DNA from: Rhizobium sp. BK602
GTDB lineage: Bacteria > Pseudomonadota > Alphaproteobacteria > Rhizobiales > Rhizobiaceae
DNA length: 64,000 bases
Assembly (NCBI RefSeq): GCF_014195095.1
Contig: NZ_JACIBC010000004.1
Location: 558,001-622,000, forward strand
Direction of reading: 5' to 3'
Shown: one piece after another, positions 27,988 to 35,907 of the stretch
Position numbering within the stretch: the first letter of the stretch is position 1
Layout of the letters: the number at the start of each line of letters is the position of its first letter
The notes under the pieces: model-generated
Seen by the model: the letters and a program-made list of their open reading frames with translations, nothing else
Databases searched by the model: none
Told to the model about the DNA's origin: nothing
Translations under genes and position numbers: made by a program

Positions 27988-29010
27988 TCAGATCGTCTTG
28001 ACGTAGGACGTGTCGAAGAGCTGCTCGTTAGTGATCGCGTCCTTGACCATGCCTTCGGATTTGAACCATTCGAGCTGTTCGACGCAGCTGTCGAGCGAGA
28101 GCGCCAACCCGTTGTTGATGCGCATGGCGCCGTCGATCAGGTTCTGTTTGGCGGTCTCGAAGGGACTGTCGCTTTCGACATATTTGTGGACGATCTTGGC
28201 GAGATCGTCGCGCGCGGCATCGTTGGCGGTCTTGTCGACGAAGGCGGCATTGTAGTCGGCGATCGCTTTGGAATAGGCCTTGATGAAGGCGGTCGTCAGC
28301 TCCCGTTCGCTCTTGGCGTTCTTCGTGGAGGTGAAGGCGGTCGTCACCTGATAGTTCGGCGCGTAGTCGGAGACCAGGCCGATCTGCTTGGCGGCCCCTT
28401 CGCGCAGCATCTGCTTGGCGACGTTCGGCTGGATCGCCCAGGCATCGATCTGGCCGGTGGTCAGCGCACCGACGATGGCGCCGAGCTTCTGCAGCGGGCG
28501 AAGCTGGATATCGGAGAGCTTGATGTTGTTGGCCTGCGCAATCTTGTGGATCATGAAATGGAAGGAGGAGCCGGCGGTGGTGATGCCGAAGCTCTTGCCG
28601 GCGAGCTTGGACGGGTCGGTCAGGCCGGCGTCGTAAGCCTTGTTCGAGGCGAGGATGATGGCGCCGACGGTGCCCTTCTCCTCGGTCAGCGCCCCGCCGA
28701 TCACCTTGATCGCATCCTTCTGCGCCAGGCTGATCAGGCCGCCGCTCATCGCGGTGACGCCGAAATCGGCGTCACCGGACGCAATCGCAACCGCCATCGG
28801 CTGGGCGGCTTCGAAGAATTTCAGCTCGATATCGAGCCCGGCTTCCTTGTAGTAGCCGCGCTCATAAGCAATGAAGCTCGGCGCATGGCTCGCGAGATGC
28901 AGAACGGCGAGATTGCGGGTTGCCGCGCGTGCGGGCATGCCGAAGGCAGCGGCGGCGCCGAGGGCGCCCATGCCGGCAAGCGCCTGGCGACGGTTCAAGA
29001 TCAGGCTCAT
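27988..29010 (-). CDS. ABC substrate-binding protein, NMT1/SsuA/TauA family
   Basis: The ATG at 29010 has a GGAGGAGA site 8 nt upstream and gives 340 residues. The N-terminus carries a twin-arginine-like signal (NRRQALAGMGALGAAAAFG) ending near PARAA. The mature part shows the family pattern FIAYERGYYKEAGLDIEL and GDADFGVTAMSG. Members bind sulfonates, taurine, nitrate, thiamine precursors or aromatic acids. In this operon a halogenated or substituted short-chain acid is possible, but ligand identity is unproven. Confidence 0.88.
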   Translation of the reverse strand: MSLILNRRQALAGMGALGAAAAFGMPARAATRNLAVLHLASHAPSFIAYERGYYKEAGLDIELKFFEAAQPMAVAIASGDADFGVTAMSGGLISLAQKDAIKVIGGALTEEKGTVGAIILASNKAYDAGLTDPSKLAGKSFGITTAGSSFHFMIHKIAQANNIKLSDIQLRPLQKLGAIVGALTTGQIDAWAIQPNVAKQMLREGAAKQIGLVSDYAPNYQVTTAFTSTKNAKSERELTTAFIKAYSKAIADYNAAFVDKTANDAARDDLAKIVHKYVESDSPFETAKQNLIDGAMRINNGLALSLDSCVEQLEWFKSEGMVKDAITNEQLFDTSYVKTI

Positions 29011-29156
29011 CCGGTGTCTCCTCCCATGGGTGATGCCCTGCGGCGTTTCGGCTCCTCTTTGCCATCGGTGGCGGTGGAAGACAACCAACAATGATTACGT
29101 CTCCCATGCCGTAAAGGCATGGTTCGGCAACCTCCGGGACATTACCGGGCGAGGCT

Positions 29157-30110
29157 TCAAACCAGAGGGGGTAAATGCGCCAATCTGCGGGAGAGAATCT
29201 CGATCAGCTTGCGCAGATTGGCCGAATGCGGCCGCCGGCGATTCCAGAGGACCGAGACCTGGAACTTCGGGGCATTCTCGATCGGCCTGACGACGAGATT
29301 GCTTCCCATGGGGCCGAGAGTCGTCAGGCGATCGACGAGGACGATGCCCATCGCCTCGTTGGCCAGCGCGAGCGCGGTATCGGAAAAGCGTGCGACGGCG
29401 CGCGTGGTGACCTTGACCCTTGCGCGTCCGAGAAAGCCGTCGACAGCGTTCTGGTGCACGCCGCCCGGCGCGAAGGCGATGAAGTCGGCGCCGGCAAGAT
29501 CGGTGGCGTGGATCAGGGCCTGACGGGCGAGCGGGTGATCCTTGGGGATGACCGCGACCAGATCGACGCGCCCGACATGCTCCACCGCGATCAACGGATG
29601 ATCCGGCGACGCGAGTGTGACGATCGCTTCGCCGCGGCCGGCGATCAGATAGTCCTCGATCTGGTCGACGGGCAGGACATCGAAGAAAAGTTCGATCCCC
29701 GGCACTTCGACCGAGAGCGTGCGCAGCGCCTGCGGCACCAGCGCGCGAGCGACGCTCGCCGTCGAGCCGGTGCGGAAAACGGCTGTCTCGCCACGGGCGA
29801 TGCGGCCGATCTGGGTGCCGACGCCAGCCAGCTGCCGGATCAGCGGATCGATTTCCGCATGGATCTCCAATGCCTCGGAGGTCGGCACCAGGCCGTTGCG
29901 GTCCCTCGCGAAGAGGGCGATGCCGAGCAGATCCTCGATGCGGCGGATGGTGCGGCTGAGGGCCGGCTGGGAAATATTCAGAACCTTGGAGGCGCCGGTG
30001 ATCGAGCGCGCCTGCATCACGGCATGGAACACCTCGATTTGCCGCAGGCTGAGCAGGGTTTCGGTGGCCGGCGGCCCGGCGGAAGCGCCCGCATCGTCAT
30101 CGCGCGTCAT
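29157..30110 (-). CDS. LysR-family transcriptional regulator
   Basis: The 317-residue protein has the N-terminal winged helix-turn-helix (LRQIEVFHAVMQARSITGAS, SQPALSRTIRRIEDLLG) and a periplasmic-binding-like effector domain from about residue 105. Its start lies inside the last 14 bp of the dehalogenase-like gene. The ABC transporter genes begin 147 bp downstream on the same strand. It is therefore probably the co-inducer-responsive regulator of the dehalogenase/transporter block, although LysR genes are more often divergent from their targets. Confidence 0.9.
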   Translation of the reverse strand: MTRDDDAGASAGPPATETLLSLRQIEVFHAVMQARSITGASKVLNISQPALSRTIRRIEDLLGIALFARDRNGLVPTSEALEIHAEIDPLIRQLAGVGTQIGRIARGETAVFRTGSTASVARALVPQALRTLSVEVPGIELFFDVLPVDQIEDYLIAGRGEAIVTLASPDHPLIAVEHVGRVDLVAVIPKDHPLARQALIHATDLAGADFIAFAPGGVHQNAVDGFLGRARVKVTTRAVARFSDTALALANEAMGIVLVDRLTTLGPMGSNLVVRPIENAPKFQVSVLWNRRRPHSANLRKLIEILSRRLAHLPPLV

Positions 30111-31008
30111 CGGCGGTCTTCTTCAGGAAGGGCAGGAGAGCGGCCAGAACCTCGTCGGCAGCGGTTTCGGGCAGCAGGTGGCCGCCACCGATGCCGATGC
30201 CCTGGATATCGTCCGCCCAGTCGGCCCATATGTTCATCGGCTCGCGGCCGCCGCCATACAGCCGCCCTTCTTCCCACAGGACAAGGACGGGGGCGCGGAT
30301 TTTCCGGCCCGATGCGCGGTCGGCACGATCGTCGGCATCGTCAATCGTGGCGCCGGCCCTGTAGTCCTCGCACATGGCGTGCCGCACCTCCGGTCTGTCG
30401 AAGGCCGCCCGATAGTCCTCCAGTGCCAGCGGGTGAAGCTTGTCGATGCCGATCGCCATCTTGTCGAGGGTCAGATCGATCAGGAAGCGCGGGTCTGCCG
30501 CCATGAGTTTCTCCGGCAGCGGCGCCGGCTGCGCCATCATGAACCAGTGCCATGCGCCCATGCCGAAGGCCTTGTTGGCGCCCTCCCACATTTCCGGCGT
30601 CGGCACCACCGTCACCGAAACCAGCGCTGCGACCGCTTCCGGATAGTCGAGCGCCATGCGGTAGGCGACACGGCCGCCGCGGTCATGGCCGATCACGACG
30701 TAGCGGTCATGCCCGAGGGCCTTCATCATCTCATGCAGGCATCTTGCCATGCGGCGCTTGGAGCCCGCGCCATGCGTGTCGCCGAGGAGAAGGCTGTCGC
30801 CATAGCCGGGCAGATCTGGAACGATCACCCGATGGGAGGCGGCGAGAACCGGCGCGATGCGATGCCAGGTGGATCGCGTTTCCGGATAGCCATGCAGCAG
30901 CAGGATCGCCGGCCCGCGACCGCCGGCCAATAGGGCCAGTTCCGCCTCGGCGGTCACGATGCGGCTATCCTCGAAACCGGGGAAGAGCGAATTCACGGGT
31001 CTGTGCAT
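30097..31008 (-). CDS. alpha/beta hydrolase of the haloacetate dehalogenase family
   Basis: The start is set at ATG 31008; the longer frame to 31263 runs through unsupported sequence. The 303-residue protein has the oxyanion-side HGYPETRSTW, the nucleophile elbow GHD109RGGR, the halide-binding pair H154-W155 with Tyr216, two substrate arginines (R110, R113), and a C-terminal GGGH277. This matches fluoroacetate/haloacetate dehalogenases closely in spacing. The position of the usual acid (Asp in the LDxxPT stretch) reads VTVVPT, with Thr133. The enzyme may be a dehalogenase with a relocated acid or a related hydrolase. It heads the minus-strand run. Confidence 0.78.
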   Translation of the reverse strand: MHRPVNSLFPGFEDSRIVTAEAELALLAGGRGPAILLLHGYPETRSTWHRIAPVLAASHRVIVPDLPGYGDSLLLGDTHGAGSKRRMARCLHEMMKALGHDRYVVIGHDRGGRVAYRMALDYPEAVAALVSVTVVPTPEMWEGANKAFGMGAWHWFMMAQPAPLPEKLMAADPRFLIDLTLDKMAIGIDKLHPLALEDYRAAFDRPEVRHAMCEDYRAGATIDDADDRADRASGRKIRAPVLVLWEEGRLYGGGREPMNIWADWADDIQGIGIGGGHLLPETAADEVLAALLPFLKKTADDAR

Positions 31009-31306
31009 GGTTTGATAATTCCGTTGCTGGAAGAGGTCGTCGTCGCGGCGACCAAACCAGTTTATATCGCGGCCCGCAATCCATGGCGTCAATGGATCGC
31101 TGGGCTCAGCACGCTCAGAAAGCATCCGAGACTTGAGGCCCGCCAAAGGATGATCCGCCAGCCGGGCGGTCCCAGTTCCCCTCATTCTCACCACAAGACC
31201 ATCGTTTCCGGGCCGATTGCCCGCCACGTTCCGTCGCGACCGCAGCCCTGGCGACAGCGGCATTCGGGCTGTCGAGACGCGCTCGCGATTTATGTTTTCA
31301 ATGCAT

Positions 31307-31345
31307 TGTTGACATTTGTCGATTCATCTCCGAATATTGTCAACA
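31307..31345 (+). promoter_or_regulatory. promoter with flanking inverted repeat upstream of the polyol ABC operon
   Basis: TGTTGACA (31307-31314) and TGTCAACA (31338-31345) form an 8-bp inverted repeat with a 23-bp centre. The left arm contains a perfect TTGACA -35; a plausible -10 (AATATT, 31333-31338) follows after 18 bp. The site is about 70 bp before the RBS of the sugar ATPase gene. An operator arm overlapping the -35 suggests repression by a dimeric regulator, the SorC-DhaK fusion being the local candidate. The remaining 31009-31306 of the 404-bp divergent gap shows no clear feature. Confidence 0.5.
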
Positions 31346-31412
31346 TCGGCGCCCGGAGGACAACTGGTGGCGTTGAATGACCTCATCGCGAGATGAGGAG
31401 GGAGGAAAGAAC

Positions 31413-32891
31413 GTGGAATTCCTGCTGGAAGTGGAGGGGCTTCAGAAGTCCTTTGGCGGCGTGGCCGCGCTACGCGACGGCCGCCTGCAGCTGCATGCCG
31501 GTTCGGTGCATGCGCTGTGCGGCGGCAACGGCGCCGGCAAGTCCACCTTCCTCAAGATCCTCATGGGCATCCATGCGCGCGATGGCGGCTCCATTCGCCG
31601 CCGCGGGCAGGAGGTGGTCTATTCGACGCCCGCGCAGGCATTGGCCGCCGGCATCGCGATCATCGAGCAGGAGCTGAGCCCGATCCCGCATATGTCGGTC
31701 GCCGAGAACATCTATCTCGGCCGCGAGCCGGCGGCGCGTTTCGGCGGGATCGACTTCAAGACGATGAACCGCAACGCTCAGGCGCTCCTGGACGGGCTCG
31801 GCTTCGACATCCGCGCAAGCCAGTTCATGATGAATCTTTCCGTTGCCCAGGTGCAGCTCGTCGAGATCGCCAAGGCGCTCAGCCATGATGCCGAAGTCAT
31901 CTTCATGGACGAGCCGACTTCGGCCATCGGCGAAAAGGAAGCCCAGCACCTGTTCGCCACGATCGAGCGCCTGAAGGCCGCGGGAAAGGGCATCGTCTAT
32001 GTCTCCCACCGGCTGTCGGAGATTTTCCAGATCGCCGATTCCTACACGGTTTTCCGCGACGGAAGCTATGTCGGCAGCGGCGGCCTTGCCGATATCGACA
32101 GGCCCGAACTCATCCGCATGATCGTCGGTCGCGAGCTTGGCGAGGAATATATCAAGACCAATAGGCCGACTGATATCACCGGCTTCGAGGTCCAGGGCCT
32201 GACGGCGCCGGCAAAGATCGAGGATGTCTCCTTCAGCGTGCGCAAGGGCGAGATCCTCGGCATTTACGGCCTGATGGGGTCCGGCCGCACCGAGATCTTC
32301 AATTGCCTTTTCGGGCTGGACCGCCCGTCGGCGGGCAGCGTCAAGCTGGAGGGACAGGCGATCCGCGTCGCCAGGCCGGCCGACGCCATGGCGCATGGGC
32401 TTGCCTTCGTCACCGAGGACCGCAAGCTCACGGGCCTCAACCTTTCCGACAGCGTGCGCAACAATATCTGCCTGGCAAGTCTGCCCGAGATGAGCCCGCG
32501 CTTTGCGATGGACCGCGACGGGGAGGCCGCCGCCAGCCAGGAGATGATCCGGCGTTTCGGCATCAAGGCCGCGCGGGATTCGATGGCGGTGTCGGGGCTT
32601 TCGGGCGGCAACCAGCAGAAGGTGGTGCTCGGCAAATGGTTCCTGCGCAAGCCGAAGGTGCTGCTGCTCGACGAGCCGACCCGCGGAGTCGATGTCGGCG
32701 CCAAACGTGAAATCTATCGCATCATCTGCGATTTCGCCGCCGAAGGCGGGACGGTCGTCATGATTTCGTCGGAGATCGACGAGGTCCTCGGCATGTCCGA
32801 CCGCATCCTGGTCATGCGCCAGGGCCGCTCCGTCGGGATCTATCGCAGGGAGGAGACGGACGCGCAGTCGCTCGTTCACCTGTCCACCTAG
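31413..32891 (+). CDS. RbsA-type sugar ABC transporter ATPase (two ABC domains)
   Basis: The GTG at 31413 has an excellent GGAGGAAAG site directly upstream and is preferred to the ATG at 31377, which has none. The 492-residue protein has two ABC cassettes. The first has Walker A GGNGAGKST, an atypical signature (LSVAQVQ) and Walker B FMDEPTS. The second has a degenerate Walker A (GLMGSGRTE), the signature LSGGNQQK and Walker B LLLDEPTRG. This layout is standard for ribose/xylose/polyol CUT2 importers. It opens the operon that contains the SDR and Dha kinases, so a polyol or ketose is the probable cargo. Confidence 0.92.
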   Translation: MEFLLEVEGLQKSFGGVAALRDGRLQLHAGSVHALCGGNGAGKSTFLKILMGIHARDGGSIRRRGQEVVYSTPAQALAAGIAIIEQELSPIPHMSVAENIYLGREPAARFGGIDFKTMNRNAQALLDGLGFDIRASQFMMNLSVAQVQLVEIAKALSHDAEVIFMDEPTSAIGEKEAQHLFATIERLKAAGKGIVYVSHRLSEIFQIADSYTVFRDGSYVGSGGLADIDRPELIRMIVGRELGEEYIKTNRPTDITGFEVQGLTAPAKIEDVSFSVRKGEILGIYGLMGSGRTEIFNCLFGLDRPSAGSVKLEGQAIRVARPADAMAHGLAFVTEDRKLTGLNLSDSVRNNICLASLPEMSPRFAMDRDGEAAASQEMIRRFGIKAARDSMAVSGLSGGNQQKVVLGKWFLRKPKVLLLDEPTRGVDVGAKREIYRIICDFAAEGGTVVMISSEIDEVLGMSDRILVMRQGRSVGIYRREETDAQSLVHLST

Positions 32892-32930
32892 CGGACAGGC
32901 AAGCAGCACGACGTCCGGCAGAGAAAGGGA

Positions 32931-33941
32931 ATGCAAGTGTCCACCACAGAAAACAATTCGCCCGGCACCTGGCTTGGTTCGGACCGGCGCAGGCTGATCA
33001 TCCAGGAATACGGCATCTTCCTCGCCTTCCTGCTGCTGTCCGTCATCCTGTCCTTTTCCAACGAATATTTCCTGACGCCGGGCAACATATCGAACGTCCT
33101 GCTGCAGACCTCGATCAACGGCGTTCTGGCGATCGGCATGACCTTCGTCATCCTGACGCGCGGCATCGATCTTTCTGTCGGGTCGGTGGTCGCCCTTGCC
33201 GGCATCGTCGCCGCCAGTTTCGCGACATCGTCGGCGACGGCGGGCATTGCCGGTGCGCCCTATTCGCCACTCATCGCGCTTCCCGTCGGGCTATTGGTCG
33301 GCATTGCCTGCGGCGCGGTGGTGGGCCTCATCGTGTCGCGTTTCGCCGTGCCAGCATTCGTGGCCACGCTCGGCATGCTGTCGGCGGCGCGCGGATTGAC
33401 GCTGATCTATGGCGGCGGCAAGCCGGTTCCCGCCCTGACGCCGGCATTCCGCTTTATCGGCACCGGCGATATCCTCGGTATCCCGATGCCGGTCGTGCTG
33501 CTGGCGATCGTCTTTCTCGTCTCGTGGTGGGTGCTCAACCGAACACGCTTCGGCCGCTACATCTATGCGGTCGGCGGCAACCCGCACGCCGCCAATACGT
33601 CTGGCATCAATGTCAGCCGGCTGCGCTTCTCCGTCTACGTCATATCGGGCGGGCTTTCGGGGCTTGCCGGCATGATCCTGTCGGCGCGCACCGGGTCCGC
33701 CCTGCCGCAGGCCGGCATCGCCTATGAGCTCGACGCGATCGCCGCCGTGGTGATCGGCGGCACCAGCCTTTCGGGCGGTGTCGGCCGGGTGACAGGAACC
33801 CTTATCGGCGCGCTCATCATCGGCGTCATGAACAACGGCTTGGACCTGATGGGCATCCAATCCTACTACCAGCAGGTTCTGAAGGGCGCCCTGATCGTCG
33901 GCGCCGTCATGCTCGACCAGAAGCGTAATCAGGGCGCCTGA
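32931..33941 (+). CDS. RbsC-type sugar ABC transporter permease
   Basis: The 336-residue protein has about ten hydrophobic segments and the CUT2 permease signatures GMTFVILTRGIDLSVGSV and YAVGGNPHAANTSGI, followed by GIAYELDAIAAVVIGGTSLSGG. The start ATG is preceded by AGAAAGGGA. It sits 39 bp after the ATPase gene and 97 bp before the binding-protein gene. It forms the membrane channel of the importer. Confidence 0.92.
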   Translation: MQVSTTENNSPGTWLGSDRRRLIIQEYGIFLAFLLLSVILSFSNEYFLTPGNISNVLLQTSINGVLAIGMTFVILTRGIDLSVGSVVALAGIVAASFATSSATAGIAGAPYSPLIALPVGLLVGIACGAVVGLIVSRFAVPAFVATLGMLSAARGLTLIYGGGKPVPALTPAFRFIGTGDILGIPMPVVLLAIVFLVSWWVLNRTRFGRYIYAVGGNPHAANTSGINVSRLRFSVYVISGGLSGLAGMILSARTGSALPQAGIAYELDAIAAVVIGGTSLSGGVGRVTGTLIGALIIGVMNNGLDLMGIQSYYQQVLKGALIVGAVMLDQKRNQGA

Positions 33942-34038
33942 AACGCTCACCGCATCCATTGCCATTCGGGTGTGCCGCACCCGAAACCCTGCCGTGCGCC
34001 GTCGTGGCGACCGGAAATCTCAAAGGAGGAGAACGATA

Positions 34039-35028
34039 ATGAAGAAACTATTGATCGCCCTTGCCGCCGCGACCGCGCTTCTGGCCTCGCCGGCGCTCGC
34101 GCAGGACAAGAAACTCAAGATCGGGGCAGCGCCCTACGGCCTCAACGCCGAATTCATGCAGATCTGGTCGGCAGCACTCAAGGAACATCCCGCCGTCAAG
34201 AGCGGCGAGGTCGAGCTGACGGTCTTCGACGGCCGCTATGATGCCCTGGTCCAGCAGGAGCAGTTCAACACGATGATCACGCAGAAATTCGACGCAATCA
34301 TCTTCGTGCCGATCGACATCGAGGCCGGCGCGACCGCCGTGCAGGCCGCCACCGATGCCGGCATTCCGGTCGTCGGCTCGAACACGCGCGTCAATTCCGA
34401 CCTCTTGTCGGCCTATGTCGGCTCGGACGACACGATCTCCGGCTACATGGAAGCCAAGACCGTTCTCGACAAGATCGGCTGCAAGGGCAACGTCGTCATC
34501 CTCGAAGGGCCGATCGGCCAGTCGGCGCAGATTTCGCGGCTCGAAGGCAATAAGAAGGCGCTCGCCGAATGCCCCGATGTCAAGATCATCGAGGACCAGA
34601 CGGCCAACTGGTCGCGTGCCGAGGCGCAGACGCTGATGGAAAACTGGCTGACGTCGCATCCGGGCCAGATCAACGGCGTCATCGGCCAGAATGACGAAAT
34701 GGCGCTCGGCGCGATCGAGGCGATCAAGGCGGCCAAGCTGAACGTCAAGGATTTCGCCATCGCCGGCATAGACGGCATCACCGACGCGCTGCATGCCGTC
34801 AAGGACGGCACGATGACCTCCATCCTCCAGGATGCGAGGGCACAGGCCCAGGGCGCGATGGATCTCGCCATCTTCAACGCCAAGAAGGGCAGCTACAAGC
34901 CGGAATCCGACATCTGGGCCCAGTATCCGGACATGCCGTTCAAGGACGGCAAGGAGAAGAACTACAATGTGCCCTGGACCCCGGTGACGAGCGAAAACGT
35001 CGATAAGCTGCTCGAAACCCGCAAGTAA
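34039..35028 (+). CDS. RbsB-type periplasmic sugar/polyol-binding protein
   Basis: The ATG at 34039 has AGGAGGAGAA upstream and gives 329 residues with a Sec signal (MKKLLIALAAATALLASPALA). The mature protein is a type I periplasmic-binding fold with repeated phrases such as FDAIIFVPIDIEAG, GIPVVGSNTRV and NGVIGQNDEMALGAIEA. CUT2 binding proteins of this family are specific for pentoses, tetritols, apiose or autoinducer-2. The downstream dehydrogenase and kinases favour a C4-C5 polyol, an inference. Confidence 0.9.
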   Translation: MKKLLIALAAATALLASPALAQDKKLKIGAAPYGLNAEFMQIWSAALKEHPAVKSGEVELTVFDGRYDALVQQEQFNTMITQKFDAIIFVPIDIEAGATAVQAATDAGIPVVGSNTRVNSDLLSAYVGSDDTISGYMEAKTVLDKIGCKGNVVILEGPIGQSAQISRLEGNKKALAECPDVKIIEDQTANWSRAEAQTLMENWLTSHPGQINGVIGQNDEMALGAIEAIKAAKLNVKDFAIAGIDGITDALHAVKDGTMTSILQDARAQAQGAMDLAIFNAKKGSYKPESDIWAQYPDMPFKDGKEKNYNVPWTPVTSENVDKLLETRK

Positions 35029-35039
35029 GACATCGCCAT

Positions 35040-35062
35040 GCGGGGCGGCATCGTCGCCCCGC
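35040..35062 (+). terminator. intergenic hairpin after the binding-protein gene
   Basis: GCGGGGCG and CGCCCCGC are perfect 8-bp arms around a 7-nt loop, 12 bp after the binding-protein stop. No T-run follows. Such stem-loops after a binding-protein gene often protect the upstream mRNA, keeping the binding protein in excess over downstream enzymes. A tandem 11-bp repeat (CCAATCGAGGC twice, about 35071-35092) follows before the SDR start. Confidence 0.5.
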
Positions 35063-35101
35063 CCATCGCCCCAATCGAGGCCCAATCGAGGCTTGTGCAA
35101 C

Positions 35102-35875
35102 ATGACCGACAAAGCTCCAGACATTGACTTGACCTTCCCGCTGACCGGCAAGGTCGCCCTCGTGACCGGAGGGGCCTCCGGCATCGGCGCCGCCATCTCC
35201 GCCGCCTTCGTCGCCAAGGGCGCCAAGGTTGCCGTTCTCGACATCAACGCGGATGTCGCCGCCGCCAAGGCAGCCGAGCTCGGCGCCAATGCCAGGCCCT
35301 TCGTCTGCGACGTCTCCAACCCGCAATCGGTCGATGCCGCCGTCGCCGCCGTCCTTGCCGCCTTCGGCGGCATCGATATCGCGGTCAACAGCGCCGGCGT
35401 GGTGTTCCTCGCTCCGGCCGAGGCGCTTTCGCTCGATCACTGGGACAAGACGATCGACATCAATCTCAAGGGCAGCTTCCTCGTCACCCAGGCCGTCGGC
35501 AAGGCGATGATCGCCGCCGGCAAGGGCGGCAAGATCGTCAATCTCGCCTCCCAGGCCGGAACCGTCGCCATCGAGGAGCATGTCGCCTATTGCGCTTCGA
35601 AATTCGGCGTCATCGGCATGTCCAAGACCTTCGCGGCCGAATGGGGCAAATACGGCATCCGCGTCAATACGATCTCGCCGACCATCGTTCTGACCGAACT
35701 CGGCAAGAAGGCCTGGGCCGGAGAAAAGGGCGAGGCTGCCAGGAAGCGCATTCCGGCCGGCCGTTTCGCCTTTCCGGAAGAGATCGCCGCCGCCGCCGTG
35801 TTCCTCGCGTCGGCTGGTGCCGACATGATCAACGGCGCCGACCTGCTGGTCGATGGCGGCTATACCATTCTCTGA
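35102..35875 (+). CDS. SDR polyol dehydrogenase, GolD/D-threitol dehydrogenase-like
   Basis: The ATG at 35102 gives 257 residues. The cofactor motif TGGASGIG (22-29), NSAG (96-99) and the catalytic Ser150/Tyr163/Lys167 (NLAS, YCASK) are intact. The stretch SPTIVLTELGKKAWAGE with IPAGRFAFPEEIAAAAVFLAS closely resembles the Listeria GolD and D-threitol dehydrogenase group, NAD-dependent enzymes acting on D-arabitol or threitol. The product, a ketose such as D-erythrulose or D-xylulose, would suit the Dha-type kinase encoded next. Exact substrate is inferred. Confidence 0.85.
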   Translation: MTDKAPDIDLTFPLTGKVALVTGGASGIGAAISAAFVAKGAKVAVLDINADVAAAKAAELGANARPFVCDVSNPQSVDAAVAAVLAAFGGIDIAVNSAGVVFLAPAEALSLDHWDKTIDINLKGSFLVTQAVGKAMIAAGKGGKIVNLASQAGTVAIEEHVAYCASKFGVIGMSKTFAAEWGKYGIRVNTISPTIVLTELGKKAWAGEKGEAARKRIPAGRFAFPEEIAAAAVFLASAGADMINGADLLVDGGYTIL

Positions 35876-35907
35876 GCCCGGCGCTCGGACATCGCATAGG
35901 AGATATC

